Source of the DNA: DASRFR01 sp035651455
Lineage (GTDB): Bacteria; Acidobacteriota; Terriglobia; Terriglobales; Acidobacteriaceae
Length of the DNA: 64,000 nucleotides
NCBI GenBank assembly: GCA_035651455.1
Contig: DASRFR010000022.1
Location: forward strand, 434,001 to 498,000
Reading direction: 5' to 3'
A program made the translations under genes and the position numbers. The notes below the pieces were generated by a model. That model did no database searches. It saw nothing but the letters and a program-made list of their open reading frames with translations, and was not told the origin of the DNA. Below, in pieces: positions 1 through 8,454 of the stretch. Each line of letters begins with the position of its first letter. Positions within the stretch are counted from its first letter, which is position 1.

Positions 1-491
1 GATTGCTTCGAAAGCAATCCGCTGGCACGGCCCAGGTAGTAGAGAAGATCTGGATCGTTCGGCCGTTTCGCTAATGCCGCTTGTAAATTCCTGACTGCCT
101 CAGACAGTTGACCCGTCTCGATCTGCGCGATACCCAGGGCGCTCTGCTCGCCGGCCTTCTCGAGGTGCGGAACGGCCTGTTTTGCATAGCCCTGCGCCAG
201 CAATGCGTATCCGAGTAATTGATGTGCTGGAGCTAGCTCGCAGTTCAGTTCCAGCGCACGCGTCAGAGGCGTCACCGCATTGCTGTACTCACCTTTCTCC
301 ATGTATGCCTGACCGAGGTTCACAAATGCTTCGATCAAAGTGGGATCCATTTCCGTGGCTTTGCGGAACTCGGTGATCGCAGTATCGAACTGCCGATTCT
401 TGTCGGCTTCTTGTCCCGCGCGCAGGTGAGCGCGGGCATCCGCCAGCCCAGTTTGCCAGGCAAAGCAAAAGCATAGGAGAAGGGCAATCAT
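1..491 (-). CDS. TPR-repeat protein, 3' end beyond the window
   Basis: The reading frame opens at an ATG (complement of 489-491) and stays open to the left edge, so the C-terminus is missing. It starts with a short hydrophobic stretch (MIALLLCFCFAWQ), a probable signal peptide. Then come repeats with the TPR pattern: A at helix starts, a G/Y pair such as VNLGQAYMEKGEYSNAV, and Pro-32-like spacing (KATEMDPTLIEAFVNLG). At least four repeats are visible in about 163 residues. It begins 2 nt after the stop of the CRTAC1 gene and is surely cotranscribed with it; CRTAC1 and TPR genes are commonly paired in Acidobacteriota. TPR proteins are protein-binding scaffolds, and the partner here is unknown. 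Confident as a TPR protein; function unassigned. Confidence 0.85.
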   Translation of the reverse strand, partial: MIALLLCFCFAWQTGLADARAHLRAGQEADKNRQFDTAITEFRKATEMDPTLIEAFVNLGQAYMEKGEYSNAVTPLTRALELNCELAPAHQLLGYALLAQGYAKQAVPHLEKAGEQSALGIAQIETGQLSEAVRNLQAALAKRPNDPDLLYYLGRASGLLSKQ

Positions 492-493
492 TT

Positions 494-2107
494 CTATTCT
501 GGTTCTCGCACTTCAAGGAACTGATCGACATGGACCTTGCTTAAAATCTGCCTTTTACCGGAAGGCCAAAGCACCTCTACCTGGGCAGTGTCCGCTGATC
601 CCAGGCCGAAGTGCAGCCGCTTATCGCTCGCCGATTCGTAGCTTCCGGACGAGGTCGCGAATCGTGTTTGCCCCTTTACTTCTACGCGGGCCCCAAAACC
701 GTCGCGATTGCTGCGGGTACCACGCAGGGTGATTGTCAGCCAGTGCTGCTTATTTTCATGGCCGAGGTAAATCTGTGGAGCTCCGCCCAGCGTGGTCATG
801 ACCACATCTATGAAACCATCGTTATTCAAGTCGCCGAAAGCCGCACCGCGACCCGCGACCGGGGCATCAATTCCCGATTCGCCGCGTTCGAAGTGTCCGG
901 AATGATTGAATGCCAGGAGCGGAACCTGTTTGTAGTGCAGAGAAGGATCAATCTGCTCAACATTATCCAGCACATGGCTCTGGGCGACGAAGAGGTCCTT
1001 CCATCCATCGTTATCGAAATCCTCAAGGCCAACGCCCCATCCGGAACTCCCTGAGGTCAAAGCGCCGAGACCGGTCTCGAGGCTGCGGTAGCTGAATGTC
1101 CCATTGCCATCGTTGTGGTACACACCGTAAATTTCTCTCGGCAGTTCGGTCACAATGATGTCAGGACGCCCGTCGTTGTCATAATCTTGAAAGACAGCGC
1201 CCATTCCGGAGAGCCGGCGCCCATCTTCTGAGAGCGCCGCTCCTGCCTCCATCCCCCGTTCGCTGAACGTGCCGTTTTTGTTGTTATGGAACAGGAACTG
1301 CTGCATCCCGTCGTTCGCCACAAAGATATCGGTATAACCGTCGGCATCGTAATCCGCGAAGGCTACTCCCAGGGCGCGTCCCTTCTTCACCGCAATGCCG
1401 GCGTTCTGGCTGACGTCTTCAAAGGTGCCGTCGCCGCGGTTGTGGTAGAGAATGCTGGTGGTCGCGGGAAATTCCTCCGGCGGACAGTAGGTGTGCCATT
1501 CCTGTCCACAGTTTTTGCTATGCTGCGTGTCCCATTCCATGTAGCGCGTCACGAACAGGTCTAATTTCCCGTCATTGTCGTAGTCGAAGAATCCAGCGGA
1601 AACCGACCAACCGCCCGCCGCCACGCCCGCTTTTGCAGTGACGTCCGTAAACGTGCCGTTGCCGTTGTTGTGATAAAGAATATTCGTGCCGTAGCTGGTC
1701 ACATACAGATCGGGATAGCCATCGTTATCGTAGTCACCGACCGCAACTCCCATCCCATAGTTGCCTTCGCCCGCTTTAGCCAGGCCCGCCGCCTCGGTCG
1801 TATCTGAAAAGCTGCCGTCACGGTTCTGCCGGTACAGACGGTTCCAGTATTTCGGATCATGGCGGTCAAAATTTTCTGGCATTTTCATGGGACTGGCGAC
1901 CGCACCTCCATTCACCAAGAACATGTCGAGGAGGCCGTCGTTGTTGTAGTCCAGGAGAGCGACCCCGCCCGGCATGGTTTCGATCAGATACTTCTGCGGC
2001 GTCGGGGAGTTTTGCAAAACAAAATCCAGGCCCGCAGGACGCTTCACGTCGAAAGTCGGCGTTGCTAGCGTTTGCAAAACGATGACTACCAGGATGGCAG
2101 CTCGCAC
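494..2107 (-). CDS. CRTAC1-family protein (FG-GAP/VCBS repeats + ASPIC/UnbV)
   Basis: Secreted beta-propeller protein. Repeated Ca-binding-like FG-GAP/VCBS motifs (DYNNDGLLDMF, DYDNDGYPDLYV, DYDNDGKLDLFV, DFDNDGWKDLFV, DLNNDGFIDVVM) fill the body. The last ~75 residues match an ASPIC/UnbV domain (GFGARVEVKG, then VLWPSGKRQ). I prefer the GTG start at 2107 because GAGGG lies 5 nt upstream and it gives a hydrophobic N-terminus (VRAAILVVIVLQTLA) like a signal peptide, making about 537 residues. An in-frame TTG at 2212 would add 35 residues without a signal-like start and is less likely. Operon with the TPR gene downstream; divergent from the ECF sigma gene. Proteins of this family are extracellular and bind ligands or cells. 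The ligand cannot be told from sequence. Confidence 0.88.
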   Translation of the reverse strand: MRAAILVVIVLQTLATPTFDVKRPAGLDFVLQNSPTPQKYLIETMPGGVALLDYNNDGLLDMFLVNGGAVASPMKMPENFDRHDPKYWNRLYRQNRDGSFSDTTEAAGLAKAGEGNYGMGVAVGDYDNDGYPDLYVTSYGTNILYHNNGNGTFTDVTAKAGVAAGGWSVSAGFFDYDNDGKLDLFVTRYMEWDTQHSKNCGQEWHTYCPPEEFPATTSILYHNRGDGTFEDVSQNAGIAVKKGRALGVAFADYDADGYTDIFVANDGMQQFLFHNNKNGTFSERGMEAGAALSEDGRRLSGMGAVFQDYDNDGRPDIIVTELPREIYGVYHNDGNGTFSYRSLETGLGALTSGSSGWGVGLEDFDNDGWKDLFVAQSHVLDNVEQIDPSLHYKQVPLLAFNHSGHFERGESGIDAPVAGRGAAFGDLNNDGFIDVVMTTLGGAPQIYLGHENKQHWLTITLRGTRSNRDGFGARVEVKGQTRFATSSGSYESASDKRLHFGLGSADTAQVEVLWPSGKRQILSKVHVDQFLEVREPE

Positions 2108-2199
2108 TGACCCTCGGTTCCCATGATTTTGCGCCGGCAATACCGGGTGCGGATTATCTCCGGCTCGAACGGCACGGTAGACCCGCCAAGTGTTGCCGG

Positions 2200-2240
2200 C
2201 GGGTGACTCCAATGAACAATTAAAGCTATTACGTCACCCG
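2200..2240. promoter_or_regulatory. Inverted repeat between CRTAC1 and the ECF sigma gene
   Basis: CGGGTGAC (2200-2207) and GTCACCCG (2233-2240) are perfect 8-bp inverted arms separated by 25 nt of AT-richer sequence. The repeat lies upstream of the preferred CRTAC1 start (2107) in the divergent region. It could be an operator or a transcript hairpin. No known regulator consensus is recognised. Confidence 0.35.
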
Positions 2241-2410
2241 GTCCAAAATTGTACCAATAAATCTTTACATGAACGCTCATCCTATTTCGAATGAAAGGCT
2301 TCAAACTCTCATATAGCTGGTGTATCTTTACCCATGCTTTCTGCTGGTCGATGTGGGGTCACTGGCGATGAAGCGCGTTGCTTAGCGTTGTGCGGTGCCA
2401 GCAAATAGAT

Positions 2411-3070
2411 ATGAGCTCTCCCCCCCAAGGACGTGCCATTCCGCTGCCCGTGGTGTGGCCGCGTCGCCGTAATGTCCTTCTGCCTGTCCCGGGCAGCGAG
2501 GTTCGATCGCCCAGTGACGAAGAGTTGATGGCCCGGTTGCAGGAGCGCGATTCAAGCGCTTTGGATTTGCTATTCAGTCGCTATTCGCGTCTTGTTCTCG
2601 GAATATCGCTTCGGATTCTGAATGACTACAGTGAAGCTGAGGAAATCGTTCAGGAAGTCTTTTTTTACGTGTACCAGAAGTCCGCCTTATTCGATCGGAC
2701 CCGGGGCAGCGCCAAAACGTGGATTGTGCAAATTGCCTTTAATCGCTCTCTCGACAGGAAAGCACATTTAATTCGAAGAGGATTTTACTCTGGTACAGAT
2801 ATCGCCTGTCTTGACGATACTCTATGGGGCAAGAGCGACCTGGAAAAGGAAATCGGGTCGAAGCTGGATTGCGAATACTTACAACGCGCGTTTGAAGAAC
2901 TACCAGAGATGCAGCACCGAACCTTGGAGCTTTTCTATTTCGAAGGGTTGGAATTGCGCGAGATCAGCGAAAAGCTTAACGAGCCTTTGGGAAATGTCAG
3001 GCATCACTTCTATCGTGGCTTGGAACGGCTACGGAAGAGCGCTTTTGTGCAGAGGTTGCGAATAAGGTGA
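2411..3070 (+). CDS. ECF-type sigma-70 family RNA polymerase sigma factor
   Basis: About 219 residues. Sigma region 2 covers roughly residues 49-118, with the core-binding and -10 helix pattern (SEAEEIVQEVFFYVYQ). Region 4 covers about 158-210 with a helix-turn-helix (LELREISEKLNEPLGNVRHH). Regions 1 and 3 are absent, as in ECF factors. ATG at 2411 was chosen over the TTG at 2378. The upstream site is weak, and an ATG at 2528 is another possibility, so the first ~40 Pro-rich residues are uncertain. The anti-sigma gene starts about 22 nt after the stop, so the two form an operon and the factor is presumably held inactive by that protein. The two receptor genes downstream are candidate targets, by inference from position. 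Confidence 0.92.
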   Translation: MSSPPQGRAIPLPVVWPRRRNVLLPVPGSEVRSPSDEELMARLQERDSSALDLLFSRYSRLVLGISLRILNDYSEAEEIVQEVFFYVYQKSALFDRTRGSAKTWIVQIAFNRSLDRKAHLIRRGFYSGTDIACLDDTLWGKSDLEKEIGSKLDCEYLQRAFEELPEMQHRTLELFYFEGLELREISEKLNEPLGNVRHHFYRGLERLRKSAFVQRLRIR

Positions 3071-3092
3071 TTCATAACTCCGGAGAGCGGTG

Positions 3093-4367
3093 GTGAGCGA
3101 GCACCAAAGATACAGCGAGCTTGGTGCGTTGGCCCTCTCGGGCACGCTGAGCCCGGGAGAATGGGCCGAGCTCCGTTCCCACTTACAGGTCTGCGACTCG
3201 TGCCGCGAAATCTGCCGCCAGTACGAATTGATCCGCAATTCGGTGCCGTTGTTAGCCGCCGAGTATACGCCACTCGAAGACCTTGCATGGGATGATGCAG
3301 CGGCCCGCCGCCGTTTATTCGATCGAATTCAAGGTGAGCAACCTTCACCAATTGCTAAAATCCTGCGAAGTTTCGGCTTGCGTCGGCCTAAGTGGCTGCA
3401 GCCTTCCTGGGCAATACCAGCATGGACGAGAGCGGCGTTGGCCGCGTGCTTGTTTGTTGCAATGACCGCTGGCGCATATCATCTCGGTACCACTCACGGT
3501 ACGCGCCTCCCGCTGTCGAGCGAGTCGGGCCTCCAGGTTCACTTGCAGGAACTGGCACAGCAAAAGCAAGCGGCTGACGCATTGGTGGCAATGGGGAACC
3601 TGAAGATCTCACAGCTAAGTGATCACGGATCAGCGCTGCAAAAGGAGATTCAAGGCCTGCGTTCGCAGGTCCTAGCGCTTCAGGCTCAAGCGACGGAGCT
3701 TGCTTCAGGAAAGAAGGATGCGGCTCAACGCGCCCAAAACCTCGCCCAGGAACGAGATGTTTTAATTTCCCAACTGCGTGCGTCTGTTGATGCATATCAG
3801 AAGATCCAGGCTGAACTGGTCAGCCTTCGAGCGGAACGAGAAAGCGCAATCCTCCGAGCAACGTCATTAGAGACCAGGGTTAACGAACTCACCGCTTTGA
3901 ATCGTGAGCAAGAACACAAGCTGAAGAGTGCTGAGGGATATCTTGAGTCCGACCGCGATATCCGCGAGCTGATGGGCGCGCGCAGGCTATACATCGCGGA
4001 TGTGTTTGATGTTGATAGCGGCAGCCGTACTCAGAAGCCATTTGGCCGCGTGTTTTACACGGAGAATAAGTCTCTTATCTTCTACGCTTTTGACCTGGAT
4101 CAGCCCGGTATTAAGAGCGCGAGTACGTTTCAGGTGTGGGGAAGGAAAGAAGCGCCACAAGGAGAAGAGGCGCGCGCTCTGAACCTGGGGATTCTCTACA
4201 TGGATAACACTTCCAATCGGCGATGGGTCATGAGGTCGGACGATCCGAAACAATTAGCCGAAATTGACGCGATATTTGTGACCGTTGAGCCGCACGGCGG
4301 CAGTAATAAGCCTAGCAGCAAGCCTTTCCTTTACGCGCTATTGAGGAATGCTGCCAACCATCCATAG
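3093..4367 (+). CDS. Transmembrane anti-sigma factor with zinc finger, coiled coil and RskA-like domain
   Basis: About 424 residues from GTG 3093, with CGGAGAG just upstream; GTG 3090 is equally possible. The N-terminal zinc-finger anti-sigma motif Hx3Cx2C is His30, Cys34, Cys37 (SHLQVCDSC). A single membrane helix lies at about 113-131. A long heptad-rich coiled coil of about 150 residues follows (about 145-290). The C-terminus (about 295-424) resembles the RskA domain, with the signature FVTVEPHGGSNKPS. The expected topology is a cytoplasmic sigma-binding finger and a periplasmic coiled coil plus RskA domain that could sense a signal. Ordinary RskA proteins lack such a long coiled coil. Pairs with the ECF sigma immediately upstream. 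Confidence 0.88.
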   Translation: MSEHQRYSELGALALSGTLSPGEWAELRSHLQVCDSCREICRQYELIRNSVPLLAAEYTPLEDLAWDDAAARRRLFDRIQGEQPSPIAKILRSFGLRRPKWLQPSWAIPAWTRAALAACLFVAMTAGAYHLGTTHGTRLPLSSESGLQVHLQELAQQKQAADALVAMGNLKISQLSDHGSALQKEIQGLRSQVLALQAQATELASGKKDAAQRAQNLAQERDVLISQLRASVDAYQKIQAELVSLRAERESAILRATSLETRVNELTALNREQEHKLKSAEGYLESDRDIRELMGARRLYIADVFDVDSGSRTQKPFGRVFYTENKSLIFYAFDLDQPGIKSASTFQVWGRKEAPQGEEARALNLGILYMDNTSNRRWVMRSDDPKQLAEIDAIFVTVEPHGGSNKPSSKPFLYALLRNAANHP

Positions 4368-4724
4368 AGGTCCCGCGGAGAAAAATCCCACGACCGGGTT
4401 CTTCAGAGACACTCCACATTCTCATAGTTATTGAATTTTCCTTCTCCACAATTTTAGCGACGCCTTCGTAATTCTGTATTGCACAAAACCCAACCCCCTC
4501 GTGCACGGGAAACCCGTTTCACAATTGCAGACTGTACTATGTGGCTCCTCATGGATTAGGCAATGGTACAGATCAGGGTCGGTGCTCGTACTAGTGGATA
4601 ACCTCGACGAACGCGCTTAGAAAACCGATTACCTGATTACCGACCGCAGGTCCGGAATGAGTTGTTCGCGCGTGCGAGAGTTGCCGATCTGCATTAGGCA
4701 TAACCAAACCGGTGGGGGGAATAT
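4368..4724. other. Intergenic region upstream of the first receptor gene
   Basis: About 357 nt with no convincing gene. It presumably carries the promoter for the receptor gene. I could not pick a well-spaced -35/-10 pair. A strong purine-rich ribosome site (GGTGGGGGGA, 4711-4720) precedes the ATG at 4725. Confidence 0.5.
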
Positions 4725-7700
4725 ATGCCGTCTCCTAGAGTGTTGGCTCTATTTGTCGCTGCAACTGTACTTACCTTGACCTGCGGGATGCGAGCGCAGT
4801 CTACATATGGTTCGATTTCCGGCTCAGTTGTGGACCCATCCGGTGCAGCGATGGCTGGTGTCCCTGTTACCTTGACGAATCTCGGAACTGCAGTGTCACG
4901 CACGCAGACCACCGGTCCGGACGGATTGTATACATTCGTGAATTTGATCCCAGGACAATACCGGGTAGAGGCGCAAAAGGAAGGCTTCAAGAAGTTCGTC
5001 CGTGAACCCGTAGTGGTCGAGGTACAACAAAGCGTCCGGATTGACGCAACGATGCAGGTCGGGTCGGTCAGTGAGAGCGTAACTGTAAGCGTCGAGACGC
5101 CCCTCCTGCAGCCGGAAACGTCTTCGCTCGGCCAAGTCGTTGAACAACGCAAAGCCAACGAACTGCCCCTTAATGGACGAAACATTTTCAACCTGATTAC
5201 CGTCTCGCCGGCTGCGGTCGCGCAGGGTGGTTCAGGCGGTACTCCGGTCGGGCAGAACCCATTCAGTTGGGGTAACTACCAGGTCGGTGGCTCTTTCGCC
5301 AACGAAAGCGCGGAATATCTGGATGGACAGCCTCTGAACATCGGATATATCAACCTTCCCATCGTGATTCCCACCCAGGACTCGGTCGGTGAGTTCAAGG
5401 TCCAGTACAACAATCTAGGTGCGGAGTGGGGTAAGTTCGCCGGTGGCATTATCAATCTGAGCACAAAATCCGGCACCAATAACTTCCATGGTGAGGCTCA
5501 CGAGTATTTTCGCAACAAGGTTTTGAATTCGAATGATTTCTTCCTGAAAGCTTCGCAAATTGCATCTGGTCTGCCGAACGAGCCACCGCCCTACGTCCAG
5601 AACCAGTATGGATTCAGCGTTGGAGGTCCGGTAATCAAGGATAAAACTTTCTTCTTCACCAGCTGGGAGCAATTCCGACTTCGCACCGGAACCGTTACGA
5701 CCACGACAGTTCCGCTACCTGCTTTCCGGCAGGGAGATTTCTCAGCGCTGCTGGCGCAAGGTATCCAACTGTACGATCCTTATACTGTCGATCAGGCCAC
5801 TGGGGCGCGCAGCCCTTATCCGAACAATCAAATTCCGGCCTCGGAGTTCAGTAAAGCGGGCACGACCATGTGGGACAAATATTTTGTGCCTCCCACCGCC
5901 CCGGGCGCGATTACAAATAACTTCACGAAAGCCAGCAGTTCGGGCGGCAACAACACCGAGTTTGTGCTTCGAATCGATCAAAACATATCGAGCAATACCC
6001 GCCTATTTGGCCGCTTTACCTATTTCGGTTTGCTCGATTTGCCCACTGATCCATTCGGAACCGGTCTTTGCCAGGATCGCTGCGCTGAGAACTATCACAC
6101 AAAGGCCCTGGCCATTGACCTGAATCATACGTTCACGCCCACAACGATTTTCGACATCAACATTGCGGGGAGCCGTTTTGTGTATGCACGGGCACCGTTA
6201 TTGGCTGGCTATGACCTCACCCAGTTGGGCTGGCCGGCAAGTTACAACAATGTCCCAAACGCCATCCGTACCCCGCCAACTCCGGCTTTCCCATTTCCTA
6301 ATGACGTAGGCAGGTCGCAGGGCAACAGCGCCATCGGCGATCACAACACCCAGTACAACATTACGCCGGCCGTGACGCTGATTCGCGGTAAACACAGCTT
6401 TCAAATCGGCATGCAGTATGAGTTGGGTCTGGACAATTACTACCAAACCAACATCGCGAGCGGCGCCTTCGCATTCAGCGGCAGCTGGACTTCCGCGAAT
6501 GCCCTCACAGGCGGTACAAACACGGGCTTTGCGTTTGCAGATTTCTTGTTAGGCTTGTCACAAAACCAGGGCAGCTTCGTCAACCAAACCGAAGGCGTGG
6601 CGCAAGTTCCCGCTCAAACCGCAGGACGACAGACTTATCGGGCATTCTATGTCAACGATAACTACAAGGTGACAAGTAAGCTCACGCTGAATCTTGGCCT
6701 GCGCTATGAGTTACAAGGAACATGGTCAGAACGCTTTGACCGTCTAAGCTACTGGAATCCGACTGCGACTAATGCTACCGTCACCGGGTGCGGCGGCACG
6801 CCGGGATCGCCCTGCCCAGGCGACGCTTTCCTGGTTAAAACCGGTCCGAACAGTTCACGCAACAATCTGCCTCTAGACAAGAAACAATTCTCTCCGAGAC
6901 TGGGTTTTGCTTATAGCTTCAATCCCAAGACGGTAATACGCGGTGGCTACGGCATATTCTGGATTCCGAACTATGTTTCGTTTGGGTTGAATCCCGATAA
7001 CGACGTGATTGCGTTAGCGACCACACCCTTTACTGCAACGATCAATTCTGGATTAACCCCCCTGAGCACGCTGGACGCCACGGGTTGCTCACTGGCGGGC
7101 GTGGGCTTTTCATCATTCACCTGTACGCAGCCGGGACCGTTTGGGGCGGGCGGCATTGCTTTACCGCCCGGCCGGTCGGGCAATACGTCTGCATTCGTTG
7201 CCGCGAACGGATCACCGACTTTAGCCCCGTATCTGAACCCGAAGTACGGGTATGTTGAACAATACAACTTTGACATCCAGCGGGAATTGCCGGCAGGCTT
7301 CTTTGCTGATATCGCCTATGCAGGATCGCATGGAGTCCACCTGCCACAATATTCGACCAACGTAAATCAGATTCCAGACTCGTTCGTTGCCCAGGCAGCC
7401 GCACAAGCTGCGGCCGGTCAGATCCCCACCATAGCAACTCAGATCGCGAATCCGATGGCTGGCACCAGCCCAAATGCCACCATCGGCGCGGCGACCATTG
7501 TTGCCGGCCAGCTCGATCGCCCGTATCCCCAATACACCGGCTTATCGCTGGCCGGTTACGGCTGCTGTGGAAGCAGTTACAACTCCCTCCAAGCCACAGT
7601 TACTCGGCGTTTTCAGGGGGGCGGCACCATGCTGGTTGCCTATACCAATTCCAAACTCCTAAGCAACACAGATACCCTGACGAGTTGGCTGGAAAGCGGC

Positions 7701-8357
7701 ACCACGGGCGGAGTTGGCCAGGTCCAGGACTGGAACAATCTGAAGGCCGAGCGTTCGCTTTCATCGCAGGACGTTTCCCAGAGGCTCGTGATCAGCTACG
7801 TGCTTGATTTGCCGTTCGGGCGGGGCAGGAAATACGCCAATGGCTTGAATGGTGTCGCTAACAAAGTGGTTTCCGGTTGGGGCATTGATGGCGTAACTAC
7901 ATTTCAACGGGGTTTCCCGCTCAAAATCACCTGGGCGGGAGATGCCACGCCACTCGAAAAAGCCAACCTTGGAGTCAGTAACATTCGCCCCAACGTAGTC
8001 GCTGGATGCGACAAGGGGGTACAAGGCAATGGGTTATCGGGCAAGCTGAATCAGTGGTTCAATACCGGATGTTTTGCGGCGCCTCCGGCTTGGGGCTTCG
8101 GCAATGAATCTCGTGTTGACCCATCTCTGCGCAGTGACGGGATAGAGAACTTCGACTTCGCGGTGTTCAAGCGCACCACCATTACCGAAAGAATGGGCCT
8201 GGAATTTCGAACTGAATTCTTCAACCTGTTCAATCACCCGCAATTTGGATTCCCAGGAACAAACTTTGTCGCGGGAAATTCAAACGGATTTGGTCAGGTC
8301 ACGTCTCAGCTCAATAATCCGCGGCTCATACAGTTCGCCTTGAAATTCGAGTTCTAG
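4725..8357 (+). CDS. TonB-dependent receptor, Oar-like, with carboxypeptidase-regulatory domain (paralog A)
   Basis: 1210 residues. Signal peptide at about 1-24 (VLALFVAATVLTLTCGMRAQ). Carboxypeptidase-regulatory-like beta-sandwich at about 25-115 (SISGSVVDPSGAAMAGVPV). Plug-like region with LPLNGRNIFNLI and EYLDGQPLNIGYINLP, then a long beta-barrel ending in a terminal Phe (LIQFALKFEF), the outer-membrane insertion signature. Such receptors take up or bind large ligands across the outer membrane using TonB energy; the substrate is unknown. Cysteines occur in short loops (GLCQDRCAE, shared with paralog B). The next gene is a clear tandem paralog, 97 nt downstream. It may be controlled by the ECF/anti-sigma pair upstream, but no binding site was recognised. 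Confidence 0.93.
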   Translation: MPSPRVLALFVAATVLTLTCGMRAQSTYGSISGSVVDPSGAAMAGVPVTLTNLGTAVSRTQTTGPDGLYTFVNLIPGQYRVEAQKEGFKKFVREPVVVEVQQSVRIDATMQVGSVSESVTVSVETPLLQPETSSLGQVVEQRKANELPLNGRNIFNLITVSPAAVAQGGSGGTPVGQNPFSWGNYQVGGSFANESAEYLDGQPLNIGYINLPIVIPTQDSVGEFKVQYNNLGAEWGKFAGGIINLSTKSGTNNFHGEAHEYFRNKVLNSNDFFLKASQIASGLPNEPPPYVQNQYGFSVGGPVIKDKTFFFTSWEQFRLRTGTVTTTTVPLPAFRQGDFSALLAQGIQLYDPYTVDQATGARSPYPNNQIPASEFSKAGTTMWDKYFVPPTAPGAITNNFTKASSSGGNNTEFVLRIDQNISSNTRLFGRFTYFGLLDLPTDPFGTGLCQDRCAENYHTKALAIDLNHTFTPTTIFDINIAGSRFVYARAPLLAGYDLTQLGWPASYNNVPNAIRTPPTPAFPFPNDVGRSQGNSAIGDHNTQYNITPAVTLIRGKHSFQIGMQYELGLDNYYQTNIASGAFAFSGSWTSANALTGGTNTGFAFADFLLGLSQNQGSFVNQTEGVAQVPAQTAGRQTYRAFYVNDNYKVTSKLTLNLGLRYELQGTWSERFDRLSYWNPTATNATVTGCGGTPGSPCPGDAFLVKTGPNSSRNNLPLDKKQFSPRLGFAYSFNPKTVIRGGYGIFWIPNYVSFGLNPDNDVIALATTPFTATINSGLTPLSTLDATGCSLAGVGFSSFTCTQPGPFGAGGIALPPGRSGNTSAFVAANGSPTLAPYLNPKYGYVEQYNFDIQRELPAGFFADIAYAGSHGVHLPQYSTNVNQIPDSFVAQAAAQAAAGQIPTIATQIANPMAGTSPNATIGAATIVAGQLDRPYPQYTGLSLAGYGCCGSSYNSLQATVTRRFQGGGTMLVAYTNSKLLSNTDTLTSWLESGTTGGVGQVQDWNNLKAERSLSSQDVSQRLVISYVLDLPFGRGRKYANGLNGVANKVVSGWGIDGVTTFQRGFPLKITWAGDATPLEKANLGVSNIRPNVVAGCDKGVQGNGLSGKLNQWFNTGCFAAPPAWGFGNESRVDPSLRSDGIENFDFAVFKRTTITERMGLEFRTEFFNLFNHPQFGFPGTNFVAGNSNGFGQVTSQLNNPRLIQFALKFEF

Positions 8358-8364
8358 CCTTCGG

Positions 8365-8399
8365 TCGCGGCAGGTGTGGATTCCGTATGCCTGCCGTGA
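8365..8399 (+). other. Hairpin between the tandem receptor genes
   Basis: TCGCGGCAGG (8365-8374) pairs with CCTGCCGTGA (8390-8399), a 10-bp stem with one G-U pair and a 15-nt loop, just after the paralog A stop. No T-run follows, so it is not a classical terminator. It could stabilise the upstream mRNA or attenuate read-through into paralog B. Confidence 0.45.
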
Positions 8400-8454
8400 C
8401 TCGCTGTTCATCTCTACCCCGTCTTGACTCGGTGAGCGACAATAGACAGCCGAG

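Noticed and set aside
2107..2212. Longer CRTAC1 start (TTG at 2212)
   Set aside because: The GTG at 2107 has a better ribosome site and gives a signal-peptide-like N-terminus.
8365..8399. Intrinsic terminator between the receptor genes
   Set aside because: A good stem exists but no T-run follows, so I record only a hairpin.
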